Below, piece by piece: positions 7,516 through 15,930 of a stretch of DNA of 42,631 nucleotides. Both the position numbers and the translations under genes were made by a program. The stretch covers positions 1 to 42,631 of the forward strand of contig JUEM01000015.1 in assembly GCA_000817085.1 (NCBI GenBank). The letters are read 5' to 3'. Position 1 is the stretch's first letter; each line of letters opens with the position of its first letter. The notes below the pieces were generated by a model that was not told the DNA's origin, made no database searches, and worked only from the letters and a program-made list of their open reading frames with translations. This stretch comes from a marine actinobacterium MedAcidi-G1. GTDB lineage: Bacteria > Actinomycetota > Acidimicrobiia > Acidimicrobiales > MedAcidi-G1.

Positions 7516-8622
7516 ATGTTCGAGAAGATTATTGCTCAAATAGATACATCGGGATTGACAGATGCATGTGGCTCAGAACCTAGCTTCGTCTGTGAATGGA
7601 TTTGGGACGTTTCAGCTAATGAGCGTCTGGCAGAAATATCTGCTTGGGGTGTTGAAAAACCTCTAAAGATTTTATTTATTCTTGTAGGCGCTTATATAGC
7701 TAATCGGGTATTAAAAAAAGCTATTAGCACAGTTGTAGGTCGTCTTGTTCAAGAAAAATCTCTTACAGAAGATGAAGAAAAGTCTGATGCTCTGGTTGCC
7801 CGAGTTGGAAGGCGAGCAAAAGCGCGATTGCAAAAAAATCAAGAAAGAGCTGAAAGGTCGCGTCAACGAGCTAAAACACTAGGGGGTTTACTTAGCACTC
7901 TTTCAACTTTAACTACTTACAGTTTGGGAGTTTTGTTGGCTTTGGGTGAGATCGGATTTGATTTAGGCCCTTTAATAGCTGGTGCAGGAATTGTAGGTTT
8001 TGCTGTCGGTTTCGGAGCTCAGTCTGCAGTATCAGATTTTATTGCGGGCATATTTATACTTGTTGAAGATCAGTATGCAGAAGGCGATTTTGTTGATCTT
8101 GGTGAAGCATCGGGCACGGTTGAACGGGTTTCATTAAGGACAACAGTTCTGCGTGATGTGAATGGTGCAGTTTGGGTTGTGCCTAATGGAGAAATTCGTA
8201 GAGTTTGTAATTCTTCGCAAATTTGGGCCCGTTCTGTTTTAGATGTTGATGTTGCTTATGATACGGACATTGATTTAGCAGCGAGTGTTATTAAAGAGGT
8301 CGCGGATCAATTATGGAAAGAGAATCTTGAATCAGCGACAATTATCGAAGAGCCTGAAATTTGGGGTGTTCAAAACTTTGGGGCTGATTCCATTTCCATT
8401 CGCTTAGCTGTAAAAACTGAAGCAGGTGAACAGTGGTCTACCGCTAGAAAAATCAGAGCACGCTTGAAAAAAGCTTTTGATGAAAACGGGATAGAGATAC
8501 CATTCCCCCAAAGAACAATTTGGGTCAGAGAAGTAGAAAATCAAGTAGTTGCTGAGAGGCCGAAATCTGAAATCAGAAAAGACTTATTAGATGGTCGATC
8601 CGGCAGTGATGGTGACGAGTAG
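7516..8622 (+). CDS. MscS-family mechanosensitive ion channel
   Basis: A 368-residue small-conductance mechanosensitive channel that would release solutes on hypo-osmotic shock. A first membrane helix lies near residues 48-67. A long, very basic insertion (residues about 90-120, RRAKARLQKNQERAERSRQR) separates it from the next helices. The pore helix and lipid-facing signature are AGAGIVGFAVGFGAQSAVSD, followed by FIAGIFILVEDQYAEGDFV and the cytoplasmic beta domain with VWVVPNGEIRRVCN. The ATG at 7516 was chosen because GGAGGTGA at 7503-7510 is its Shine-Dalgarno; the in-frame GTG at 7501 lies inside that site. It converges on the Liv fusion gene with 3 bases between stops. Confidence 0.9.
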   Translation: MFEKIIAQIDTSGLTDACGSEPSFVCEWIWDVSANERLAEISAWGVEKPLKILFILVGAYIANRVLKKAISTVVGRLVQEKSLTEDEEKSDALVARVGRRAKARLQKNQERAERSRQRAKTLGGLLSTLSTLTTYSLGVLLALGEIGFDLGPLIAGAGIVGFAVGFGAQSAVSDFIAGIFILVEDQYAEGDFVDLGEASGTVERVSLRTTVLRDVNGAVWVVPNGEIRRVCNSSQIWARSVLDVDVAYDTDIDLAASVIKEVADQLWKENLESATIIEEPEIWGVQNFGADSISIRLAVKTEAGEQWSTARKIRARLKKAFDENGIEIPFPQRTIWVREVENQVVAERPKSEIRKDLLDGRSGSDGDE

Positions 8623-8625
8623 TAA

Positions 8626-11499
8626 TTACTGGATGTCGCTACGGCTAATGGCTCTTTCATCTGTTCCTAAATAGCTAGCTATAACTGTTGGATCTTTTCG
8701 TACTTCAGAAGGGTTGCCTTCTGAGATTACGGTTCCTGCTTCTAAGCAATAAACACGATCAGAAAGTGCCATTATCATTGGCATGTCGTGTTCTATTACC
8801 AACATTGAAGCACCAAGCTCTTGTTGAATTTGTTTCAGAAGCGGACCGAATGCCTCAGTTTCTCTTTGAGCAATTCCGGCGGTTGGTTCGTCCAAACAGA
8901 GCATTTTTGCATCTAAAGCTAAAAGGCCAGCTAATTCAACTATTCTCCTTGTACCTGTAGAAAGTTCAGCTATGAAAGAGTCTGCATATCTACCTAATCC
9001 TAAGAAATCAATTAATTCATTAGCTTGATTAGTCTTATTTATTTCTTTACGTGTGGCATTTGGAAGCGATAATGCTGTTGGTAACAGACGGGCACGGTTC
9101 CTTGCCTCAAGTGCCACTTGGACTGTCTCTCTGACAGTTAACTCTGGAAAAAGCTGAGCAGCCTGAAAAGTTCTACCTAAACCTTTACGTGCTCGTTTAG
9201 CAGGAGCTAACTGAGTTACATCGTCCCCTAATAAATTGACGTTTCCGGTTGAGGGTACGTATCCGCCTATGGCGTTCATAAGTGTTGATTTGCCAGCACC
9301 GTTAGTTCCAATGAGACCTACGACTTCGCCAGAATTTACTTTTATATTTATAGCGTTAACTGCAATTAAGCCTCCATATGAAACTGAAATATTTTTTGTT
9401 TCCAGAACGGTTTCGAATACTGGAGAGGAATCAATATTTCTCTTTAGTGAAGTAGGTGGTGTTGTACTTTTTTTAACTGGAGTAATTTCAAGTTTTTGTT
9501 CAGCCCAATTCAATAAGGAATTTCTTGCTGAATAAGCAATTTGCACTAGTCCACCTGGGAAATATAAAAGAAGTACGAGGAGTCCAATACTTGATGTGAA
9601 AAGTGGAACAAGATCGTTTTCTGGCCAAATTGCTGGTAGTCCAATCACCCACATAGCCCCAATAACTGGCCCCATAAGCGTTCCAAGGCCACCAATGACA
9701 ACCATTGAGACAACTTTAAGCGAATTGCTAATCATAAAAAATCGCTCAGTGAAAGGGATGTTTTGAACTAAGCCTCCTAAGAGCGACCCTCCTAAACCTG
9801 CTAAACATCCTGCTAAAGAAAAAGCAATTAATTTTGTTCTATGAGGGACTACAGTGTATGCAGCAGCGGTATTTTCGTTTTCTCTGACAGCTATTATTGA
9901 TCTTCCGACACCACTTTTTCTAAGTTTATTTATTAAGAAAAGTGTTATTACTAAAGCTCCAAGACATAGAAAATAATAGGATCTCTGACTAGCTAATTCG
10001 ATTGGTCCAAGACTGCCGCGGCGAAAAGGAACACTTTGGTTGTACCCACCGCTAAGAACAGGGCGTCTATAAATGTATTGTGATGCTGCCAGAGCAAATG
10101 CAAAAGTTGAAACTGCTAAAAGTAAACCTTTGACCCTTAATGCTCCCAGTCCAATAATTGCAGCTGAAATACCAGCGATCAGACTTGCTAAAAGCATTGA
10201 GATTAAAAAAGGAAATTTAGGTAACGTGACTGAAAAAAGATGCCATTTTTCGCCAAAACCAACTCCGAAATCCAATCCACGATTAAATCCAGCTGCAGCA
10301 AGCGCTCCGATGCCGGCAAATGCCATTTGACTAAGGGACAATTGTCCCGCCCACCCAGTAACAACAGTAAGTGAAATTGCACATATTGCAAATGCAAGAA
10401 CACTCGCGTAGAGAAGATGTCGAGAAGGCAATGTGACTATAAATGGGAGAGCGATAGCAAAAAGGAATAGCACCGTAAGAGTTAGAGATGATAAATTTCG
10501 AACCCACCAGAATTGGTTAAGTCTTTCTGGGATGGGTTTTCTACGCGGGCTGAAAGAAAAAGAACTTTCCTCTGCAGTTGAAGACCTACTTTGGAACGCA
10601 ACTGCAATTGCTACTACCAAGAAAAGTATGAAATCTATGAGCCCCACTTGGTCTAGAAAAATAAATTGAACATGAGCTTGGGCAATACCTATAGTTATAC
10701 CTGCAATTAAAGCACGCGGGAATGAAGACATACCAGCGATCACTGCAGCTGCTAAAGCCCTAGTCATAGTATTGGGACCGAGGTTTGTTATGCCTGTTAG
10801 GGATCCCCTGCTTCCTGATAGAAGAAGAAGAGAGACACTTGAAAGAGCGCCGGCTACTGTCCAAACAAATAGTGAAACTACTTTTGGTTTTATACCTGAC
10901 AGTCTTGCAAGGTCAGCGTTATTTGCCGAGGCTTGTACAGTCTGTCCAAAAATAGTTTTATTCAAAAACCAAGAAAGAGCCAGAGTTAGAAGAGGTACAA
11001 CAATAAGAATTGTTAATTTTGGGCCAGTAATTCGAAGACCAAAAACGTCGTTCCATTTTCCAGAAATGGGTACCGGAAATCTGACTCCTCTTTTGCTTTC
11101 AATATCGGGGTATGCAGCCAAAATTGCTTGCATCAGCTGAGCTATTCCAATTGTTGCAACTAAAACTATTACTCTAGGAGCATTAAAGAGTCGGCGAATT
11201 ACTGCAAGTTCTATAATTGATCCAACTAAAGTTCCTACTAGCAGGGCTATTGGCAAAGCTATCCAATAGGGAAATCCATAGTTGATAACCATTAGTGCCA
11301 TAAGCCCTACAGCAGGTAACCCCATGTTTCCCACTGCAAGGTTTATTACACGGGTGGACCGATAAATCAGTACTATTCCAAGAGCTAGCAAACCAAAAAC
11401 CATTCCGTTAATTAATCCGTCAAACCAAAGTTGTCTGGTAGTCCAGACAGCAAGAATTTGTGGTGACTCGGATAGAAGAATTTCTAGAGATCTATTCAC
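8626..11499 (-). CDS. LivH-LivM-LivG triple fusion ABC transporter
   Basis: A 957-residue polypeptide joining three proteins normally separate in branched-chain or hydrophobic amino acid importers. Residues about 20-335 are a LivH-type permease, seen in ALGIVLIYRSTRVINLAVG and GSLTGITNLGPNTMTRALAA. Residues about 345-680 are a LivM-type permease, seen in GWAGQLSLSQMAFAGIGA, RENENTAAAYTV and GGLGTLMGPVIGA. Residues about 695-957 are a LivG-type ATPase with Walker A GTNGAGKST (731-739), signature LSTGT (846-850), Walker B LCLDEP (867-872) and H-loop H904. The frame is open upstream to 11631, but GTG 11499 lies one base after the stop of the preceding MFS-LivF gene and gives a normal LivH N-terminus. 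It is the last gene of a probable four-gene operon. A substrate-binding protein is absent from the window. Confidence 0.9.
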   Translation of the reverse strand: MNRSLEILLSESPQILAVWTTRQLWFDGLINGMVFGLLALGIVLIYRSTRVINLAVGNMGLPAVGLMALMVINYGFPYWIALPIALLVGTLVGSIIELAVIRRLFNAPRVIVLVATIGIAQLMQAILAAYPDIESKRGVRFPVPISGKWNDVFGLRITGPKLTILIVVPLLTLALSWFLNKTIFGQTVQASANNADLARLSGIKPKVVSLFVWTVAGALSSVSLLLLSGSRGSLTGITNLGPNTMTRALAAAVIAGMSSFPRALIAGITIGIAQAHVQFIFLDQVGLIDFILFLVVAIAVAFQSRSSTAEESSFSFSPRRKPIPERLNQFWWVRNLSSLTLTVLFLFAIALPFIVTLPSRHLLYASVLAFAICAISLTVVTGWAGQLSLSQMAFAGIGALAAAGFNRGLDFGVGFGEKWHLFSVTLPKFPFLISMLLASLIAGISAAIIGLGALRVKGLLLAVSTFAFALAASQYIYRRPVLSGGYNQSVPFRRGSLGPIELASQRSYYFLCLGALVITLFLINKLRKSGVGRSIIAVRENENTAAAYTVVPHRTKLIAFSLAGCLAGLGGSLLGGLVQNIPFTERFFMISNSLKVVSMVVIGGLGTLMGPVIGAMWVIGLPAIWPENDLVPLFTSSIGLLVLLLYFPGGLVQIAYSARNSLLNWAEQKLEITPVKKSTTPPTSLKRNIDSSPVFETVLETKNISVSYGGLIAVNAINIKVNSGEVVGLIGTNGAGKSTLMNAIGGYVPSTGNVNLLGDDVTQLAPAKRARKGLGRTFQAAQLFPELTVRETVQVALEARNRARLLPTALSLPNATRKEINKTNQANELIDFLGLGRYADSFIAELSTGTRRIVELAGLLALDAKMLCLDEPTAGIAQRETEAFGPLLKQIQQELGASMLVIEHDMPMIMALSDRVYCLEAGTVISEGNPSEVRKDPTVIASYLGTDERAISRSDIQ

Positions 11500-11500
11500 A

Positions 11501-13738
11501 TCAGCCGCCTTCAGCACCAAGGAAAACAGCACGGGCCAAATCATCACGTTCAGCAAGTTCTTTAGCTGAACCTTCAAATCGAATTTGTCCTTTTTCCAAG
11601 AAAATTGCTCTATTGGCAATTGAAAGAGCAATATTTAATGACTGTTCTACGACAATTATTGTCTGTCCTTTTTCTTGAAGGCGTTCAATAATGTTTAAAA
11701 GATCTTGAACAACTGTCGGAGCTAGCCCTAGCGAAAGTTCATCAATAAGAAGAATTTCTGGTTCATGAAGTAGAACACGCCCAAGAGAGAGCATTTGTTG
11801 CTGACCACCTGATAGTGATCCTGCTTTTTGCTTTTGTAATTTTTGTAATTCCGGGAAAAGTTCAAATACGTTTTCAATTCTTTTTTTGACATCCTCGTTA
11901 TTGTTTTTATGAATATAAGCACCCATGACTAGGTTTTGATTCACTGTCATATCACTAAATACTCCTGACCCTCCAGGTAGTTGTTGGATACCTAACTTTG
12001 CTCGTCTTTCTGGAGAGGCATAAGTAATTGTTTGCCCATTAAGTCGCACAACACCCCTTTTGGGAACCCCTAAACCACTAATTACCCTAAGAAGAGTCGA
12101 TTTTCCAGCTCCATTTGTACCTAAAAGTGCGAGTGTTTCACCTTTGTTTATTTCTAGTGAAATATCGAAAAGAATTTGTACTGTTCCATAAGAGAAATCA
12201 ACATTATTTACTTGTAGTGCAGGGATAGTTTTACTTGCGTCAGATTTACGACGTTGTTCCTCTTGTTCTTCAAATAATTCTTGAACGTTTAATGAAAGGT
12301 CATTTCTAAGGAATTTGGCACCTCGGTACATTATCCAACCACCAATTACTGAAGAAGGAAGCGTAAGGACTATTACGGTGACACGCGGACCCCAAGTATC
12401 TGTAAAAAGAAGAGAAATTAATCCTCCGCCTGTAGCGCCGATAAAAAATATGTAAAGAGTTACTAGTGCTGAACCAGTGCCGCGTAATCGGTACGGAACA
12501 ATTGCTTGCAGAATGGGACTTACCATTGCAAAAGAAGCTGTAAGGAGAATAAGACTAGGTATTCCTGTTATCACAAATAATGCAACATTAGGCATAAAAA
12601 ATTGAACCGGCTTAAGTATTCCAGCTAAAGCAATTGCTAAGCCAATTAGATGCAGAGTTCGGGTGGGGTTTTCTCTCCAAAGGCGATCAAATTTTGGTCC
12701 CACCCATATAAGAGCTATGACAGCGAAAACTCCCCCTGCTGTTCCACTGATTCCTCTTTCAAAAGCATCTAATCCAAATTCGTCTTCAAGAAAAAGATTT
12801 TCTAAAACGGGTGCTGTAAATAGTCCGAATCCAAGTGCGCTAAAAGCGACAACGACGGTTTTAACTGTTCTTATTTGCAATAACCTTGAAAATGCTGATT
12901 CCATTGATATAGGTAAGGGTTTGTCTTCAATGAAAGATTCTCCTAGAACGTCAGTTTTTTCCCATTTTCCTCTTTCTGGTTCTTTTAAGAAAAATGAATA
13001 TAAAGCAACAATTACAACAGGGACTCCGAGTAAGTAGTAGCACCATCTCCAACCATCTATTCCGTCAGAACCGTTCGCTGCAAGAGCTATAGCTCCCACT
13101 AGAACTGGACTAGTTACCCTTAGCCCATTGTTGATTATTCCATTTAATGAACCAAGCCTTCCTCGTATACCGATGGGGTAGGTGTCAGCAATTACAGAAC
13201 TATGAACTGGGATTGTGCTTGCTTTTGCAATTCCAACCCCAAACCTTGCCCAGAAGAACATAAAGGCATTAACTGCAATTCCTGATAAAAAAACCATTCC
13301 AGCAAAAATTGAGCTGGCCCATCCGATTATTGGAACTCTTTTCAATCTGTCTGCCATCCAACCCATTGGAAGTGATCCCAGGACAACAAAAGCTGCTGAT
13401 GAACTTGCTATGAAAGTAATTGTTCCATCACTCACATTAAATGTGTCTCGTATATCCGGAGCTAAGACGTTTATAGCCGCCGTTTGAAGTTCTTCTAAAC
13501 CTGATAAAAGAGCAAGAGTAAAAAATGTTGCTGTTCCTCCGCCAAGCTTCAGACCTTTTTTAAAACTAATTCCTTCTGATTTAACACCCGGCAACAAATC
13601 ATCTGGAAAAATTATTTCAGATTCTTTTTTTAGTGCTTCTCTACGTTCTTCTTCATCAATGACCACTGACGTCAATGAAGACAGCTTGTTTTGGTCCTCA
13701 TTAACTGAGTCTGAAGATTTTGAAGAATCGGTTTTCAT
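11501..13738 (-). CDS. MFS transporter fused to LivF-type ABC ATPase
   Basis: A 745-residue fusion. After an acidic, probably disordered N-terminus (1-60), residues about 70-475 look like a complete 12-helix major facilitator. The loop 2-3 motif GWMADRLKR and a central cytoplasmic loop with EPERGKWEK are visible. A charged linker at about 480-504 leads to a LivF-type nucleotide-binding domain. This has Walker A GTNGAGKST (540-548), signature LSGGQQQ (642-648), Walker B ILLIDEL (662-668) and the LivF-style VVEQSL in place of an H-loop histidine. The usual DEPS after Walker B reads DELS. The next gene supplies LivH, LivM and LivG domains, so this ATPase probably pairs with that LivG domain. What the MFS half does is unknown: independent transport, a substrate receptor, or regulation. 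Confidence 0.9.
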   Translation of the reverse strand: MKTDSSKSSDSVNEDQNKLSSLTSVVIDEEERREALKKESEIIFPDDLLPGVKSEGISFKKGLKLGGGTATFFTLALLSGLEELQTAAINVLAPDIRDTFNVSDGTITFIASSSAAFVVLGSLPMGWMADRLKRVPIIGWASSIFAGMVFLSGIAVNAFMFFWARFGVGIAKASTIPVHSSVIADTYPIGIRGRLGSLNGIINNGLRVTSPVLVGAIALAANGSDGIDGWRWCYYLLGVPVVIVALYSFFLKEPERGKWEKTDVLGESFIEDKPLPISMESAFSRLLQIRTVKTVVVAFSALGFGLFTAPVLENLFLEDEFGLDAFERGISGTAGGVFAVIALIWVGPKFDRLWRENPTRTLHLIGLAIALAGILKPVQFFMPNVALFVITGIPSLILLTASFAMVSPILQAIVPYRLRGTGSALVTLYIFFIGATGGGLISLLFTDTWGPRVTVIVLTLPSSVIGGWIMYRGAKFLRNDLSLNVQELFEEQEEQRRKSDASKTIPALQVNNVDFSYGTVQILFDISLEINKGETLALLGTNGAGKSTLLRVISGLGVPKRGVVRLNGQTITYASPERRAKLGIQQLPGGSGVFSDMTVNQNLVMGAYIHKNNNEDVKKRIENVFELFPELQKLQKQKAGSLSGGQQQMLSLGRVLLHEPEILLIDELSLGLAPTVVQDLLNIIERLQEKGQTIIVVEQSLNIALSIANRAIFLEKGQIRFEGSAKELAERDDLARAVFLGAEGG

Positions 13739-13777
13739 TTTCAGCCATTTCTGTAAAGCCTTATTTTTTCACGTCAT

Positions 13778-13794
13778 ACCGTGCTAAGCACAGT
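13778..13794 (-). other. Short inverted repeat between reductase and MFS-LivF genes
   Basis: On the plus strand ACCGTGC-TAA-GCACAGT forms a 7-bp stem with one G-T pair and a 3-base loop. It lies in the 72-base gap between two same-strand genes. There is no U-run directly after it on the transcribed (minus) strand, so it is not a good terminator. It could be an operator or an RNA processing site; this is a weak call. Confidence 0.3.
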
Positions 13795-13810
13795 GGGCAA
13801 ATTTAATTTT

Positions 13811-14734
13811 TTAATTTGTTTCGTTATAGATCGTTTCCGCAACAATTAGGTCCCAAGTGGCAAGGCCAACTGACTTGAAAAGTGTTATCGATTCTGAAGA
13901 GCTTCTATTGACTTTTCCCTGAATCAGTTGTGAAAAGTCTCCAATAATCTCGTCAAACGACCAATTTTCCTCAAGTTCGGCAGTTATGAGTTCGCCAGCT
14001 TCTTCTTTGGCAGCAGTTCTATGATCTACAAAAATTTCAGCATTTTGTATCAACTCTGAATCCGCTTCTTTCTGTGCATCAGAAAAAGACCCGATTAAGT
14101 TGAGGTGAGCCCCTGGTTTGACTGACTTGGTTGGAATCACTGGTTCTTTCGAACTTGTGCATGAGCAGACCAGGTCACAAGCAGCAGTTTCTTCGGGGGA
14201 ACCTACGTTAATTTTTTGATCTTTTATTGTTAAAGAGTCAATGAATTTTTCGGTAGATTCTCGCGTTGTCCCAGAAATAAAAATTTTTTCAATGTTCGGA
14301 CGAACTGTAAGCATCGATTCAATGTGCCCGCGAGCTTGCACCCCTGTACCGAAAATACCCAAATTTTGAATACTTTCTGTTGCAAGTACTTCTGTTGCAA
14401 CTGCTGATGCTGCAGGTGTCCTAAGTGTAGTTAAAGCTGAACCTTCAAAAGTTGCTTTCGGGACACCAGTTTTTTTGTCGCAGTATAAGTAGAAGCCATG
14501 GACAAGAGGAAGACCAATAGCCGGATTTTGAGCCATAACTGTGACCAATTTTATTCCTAGCCCAGTTTGTGAAACTGCTGGCATAAGAAGGAAGTCTTCT
14601 CCTTGGTCTAATGGAATATGTTCTCTGGGAATAGGTTGGTCGTTTGTAGCGGCACTGGTTTTTAAGGCGGAAATAGTTTTTTCCATACCAAATGCGAAAA
14701 TTTCACCAGCTGTATAGTGAGGGATTTCTGTCAT
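13811..14734 (-). CDS. Ornithine cyclodeaminase/ketimine reductase-family enzyme
   Basis: A 307-residue protein of the ornithine cyclodeaminase / mu-crystallin family, NAD(P)H-dependent enzymes with a Rossmann core. The family arginine sits in LTTLRTPAASAVATEV, the dinucleotide-binding loop is GIFGTGVQARGH, and FKSVGLATWDLIVAE is the typical C-terminal helix. Members include ornithine cyclodeaminase, alanine dehydrogenase and delta1-pyrroline-2-carboxylate reductase. Its ATG overlaps the stop of the upstream proline racemase-family gene (ATGA). This pairing favours pyrroline-2-carboxylate reductase, making L-proline from a hydroxyproline-derived ketimine. That is inference from context; substrate cannot be fixed from sequence. 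Confidence 0.8.
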   Translation of the reverse strand: MTEIPHYTAGEIFAFGMEKTISALKTSAATNDQPIPREHIPLDQGEDFLLMPAVSQTGLGIKLVTVMAQNPAIGLPLVHGFYLYCDKKTGVPKATFEGSALTTLRTPAASAVATEVLATESIQNLGIFGTGVQARGHIESMLTVRPNIEKIFISGTTRESTEKFIDSLTIKDQKINVGSPEETAACDLVCSCTSSKEPVIPTKSVKPGAHLNLIGSFSDAQKEADSELIQNAEIFVDHRTAAKEEAGELITAELEENWSFDEIIGDFSQLIQGKVNRSSSESITLFKSVGLATWDLIVAETIYNETN

Positions 14735-15723
14735 CTGAGTTTAAATCCTAGACCGATTGGATCACGTGGATCTAGATAAAAAGAGGTTTTGTTACAGTAA
14801 TAAGCAGACCCTTCAATGGATGTAACTACAGAATCTTCTTCTACGACCGTTATTTTTCCTTTGAATACTCCACCTGCGATTCCATAGTTTAAAAAGGGCT
14901 CACCAATTTTTATTTGTTTTTTTTCATGAAGTAAAGCAAGTCGTGCTGAAGTACCAGAACCACATGGCGATCTATCTACTTGTCCATCTGCAAAAATAGT
15001 TACATTACGCTGTTTAAGGGGTTTTTCTTCCAGAGTTTCATAAAAAATTGAACCGTATATTCCTGAAAGTCTTTTGTCCGAGGGGTGTTCAGCAAGCTCT
15101 AGATTTTGAGTTTTCAACTTTATTTCTTTACCGATTTCGATTAATTCATTTAGATGTTTTGAAACCGGACTTAGACCTAATTGACTAGTTGAGATTGAAG
15201 CGTAAAAAGCTCCCCCAAAAGATACATCGATAGTTATTGATCCAAATTTAGTATCTATTTTTACGTCTTTGGCGCTTACAAAAGAAGGTACGTTATTGAA
15301 AGTCACGTTTTCAACTTTTCCGTTATGCATTTTGGCTTTTGTTAATAGTCTTCCAGAGGGTACATCGACTACGACTTCAACGAGGTCTTCTTGTGATTGA
15401 ATAAAACCGCTGTCTATTGCCCAAGTGACTAATGCAATTGTTCCATGTCCGCATGCAGTACTAAATCCATCTGAATGGAAGAAAACAACTCCTAAATCTC
15501 CACCTGGGTCATCGGGTGGAACAATAAAACCCCCGTACATATCATCGTGGCCTCTCGGTTCATGAACTAGGAATTTACGAAGATCGTCAAGGTTGTCTTC
15601 CGCCCATGACCGACGTTCGATAACAGTTGAACCTTTCATTGGCCCCGCATCAACTATCCTAAAGGGCTCGCCACCTGTGTGGTAGTCGCAGCTTTCAATT
15701 GTTGATTCTGATTTAGGATCCAT
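14731..15723 (-). CDS. Proline racemase / hydroxyproline epimerase-family enzyme
   Basis: A 330-residue enzyme of the proline racemase superfamily, which works with two opposed acid/base residues across the proline ring. Both cysteines are present: C91 in ACGHGTIAL and C254 in DRSPCGSGTSAR. HEPRGHDDMYGG near residue 54 and DYHTGGEPFR near residue 13 are further family motifs. A Cys/Cys pair indicates proline racemase or 4-hydroxyproline 2-epimerase; trans-3-hydroxyproline dehydratases usually carry threonine at the second position. The segment DGFSTACGHG is closer in style to the dehydratases than the DGGGYLNMCGHG of racemases, so the assignment stays open. It is the first gene of the minus-strand operon that includes a ketimine reductase and Liv-type transport proteins. 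Confidence 0.82.
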   Translation of the reverse strand: MDPKSESTIESCDYHTGGEPFRIVDAGPMKGSTVIERRSWAEDNLDDLRKFLVHEPRGHDDMYGGFIVPPDDPGGDLGVVFFHSDGFSTACGHGTIALVTWAIDSGFIQSQEDLVEVVVDVPSGRLLTKAKMHNGKVENVTFNNVPSFVSAKDVKIDTKFGSITIDVSFGGAFYASISTSQLGLSPVSKHLNELIEIGKEIKLKTQNLELAEHPSDKRLSGIYGSIFYETLEEKPLKQRNVTIFADGQVDRSPCGSGTSARLALLHEKKQIKIGEPFLNYGIAGGVFKGKITVVEEDSVVTSIEGSAYYCNKTSFYLDPRDPIGLGFKLR

Positions 15724-15930
15724 ATTAAAAAATTTTAGTAGTTCATTCTGATTTTTTTCCAGATCAATAAATATAGTTCGAGTTAGTTTGCTTAATGAAC
15801 TCGCATCATCAGCTTAGAAAGTTAGGTTTGTTGATGAAGTTACTTGTGAAAGTTGTTTTCAAAAAAGCCCGTTCGGCAAGATTTTTCTGAGTTTCTGGCC
15901 TACGATTTTACTGCGTACTTTGGAGGTGTG
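15724..15930. promoter_or_regulatory. Divergent intergenic region with inverted repeat
   Basis: This 207-base AT-rich region separates the minus-strand hydroxyproline-type operon from the plus-strand HD-domain pseudogene and should hold both promoters. An inverted repeat CGAGTT (15779-15784) and AACTCG (15798-15803), separated by 13 bases, lies within reach of the operon start and could be an operator. GGAGGTG at 15922-15928 is the ribosome-binding site of the broken gene. No small gene was seen. Confidence 0.35.

Noticed and set aside
10772-11140. Open frame of 122 codons on the plus strand, opposite the Liv fusion gene.
   Set aside because: It lies wholly antisense to strongly conserved permease sequence, is arginine-rich, has no ribosome-binding site and matches no family I know. 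The same holds for the plus-strand frame at 12663-13037.
11500-11631. A start for the Liv triple fusion at 11631, which would add 44 residues.
   Set aside because: It overlaps the conserved C-terminus of the MFS-LivF gene by 131 bases. GTG 11499 lies directly after that gene's stop and gives a normal LivH N-terminus.
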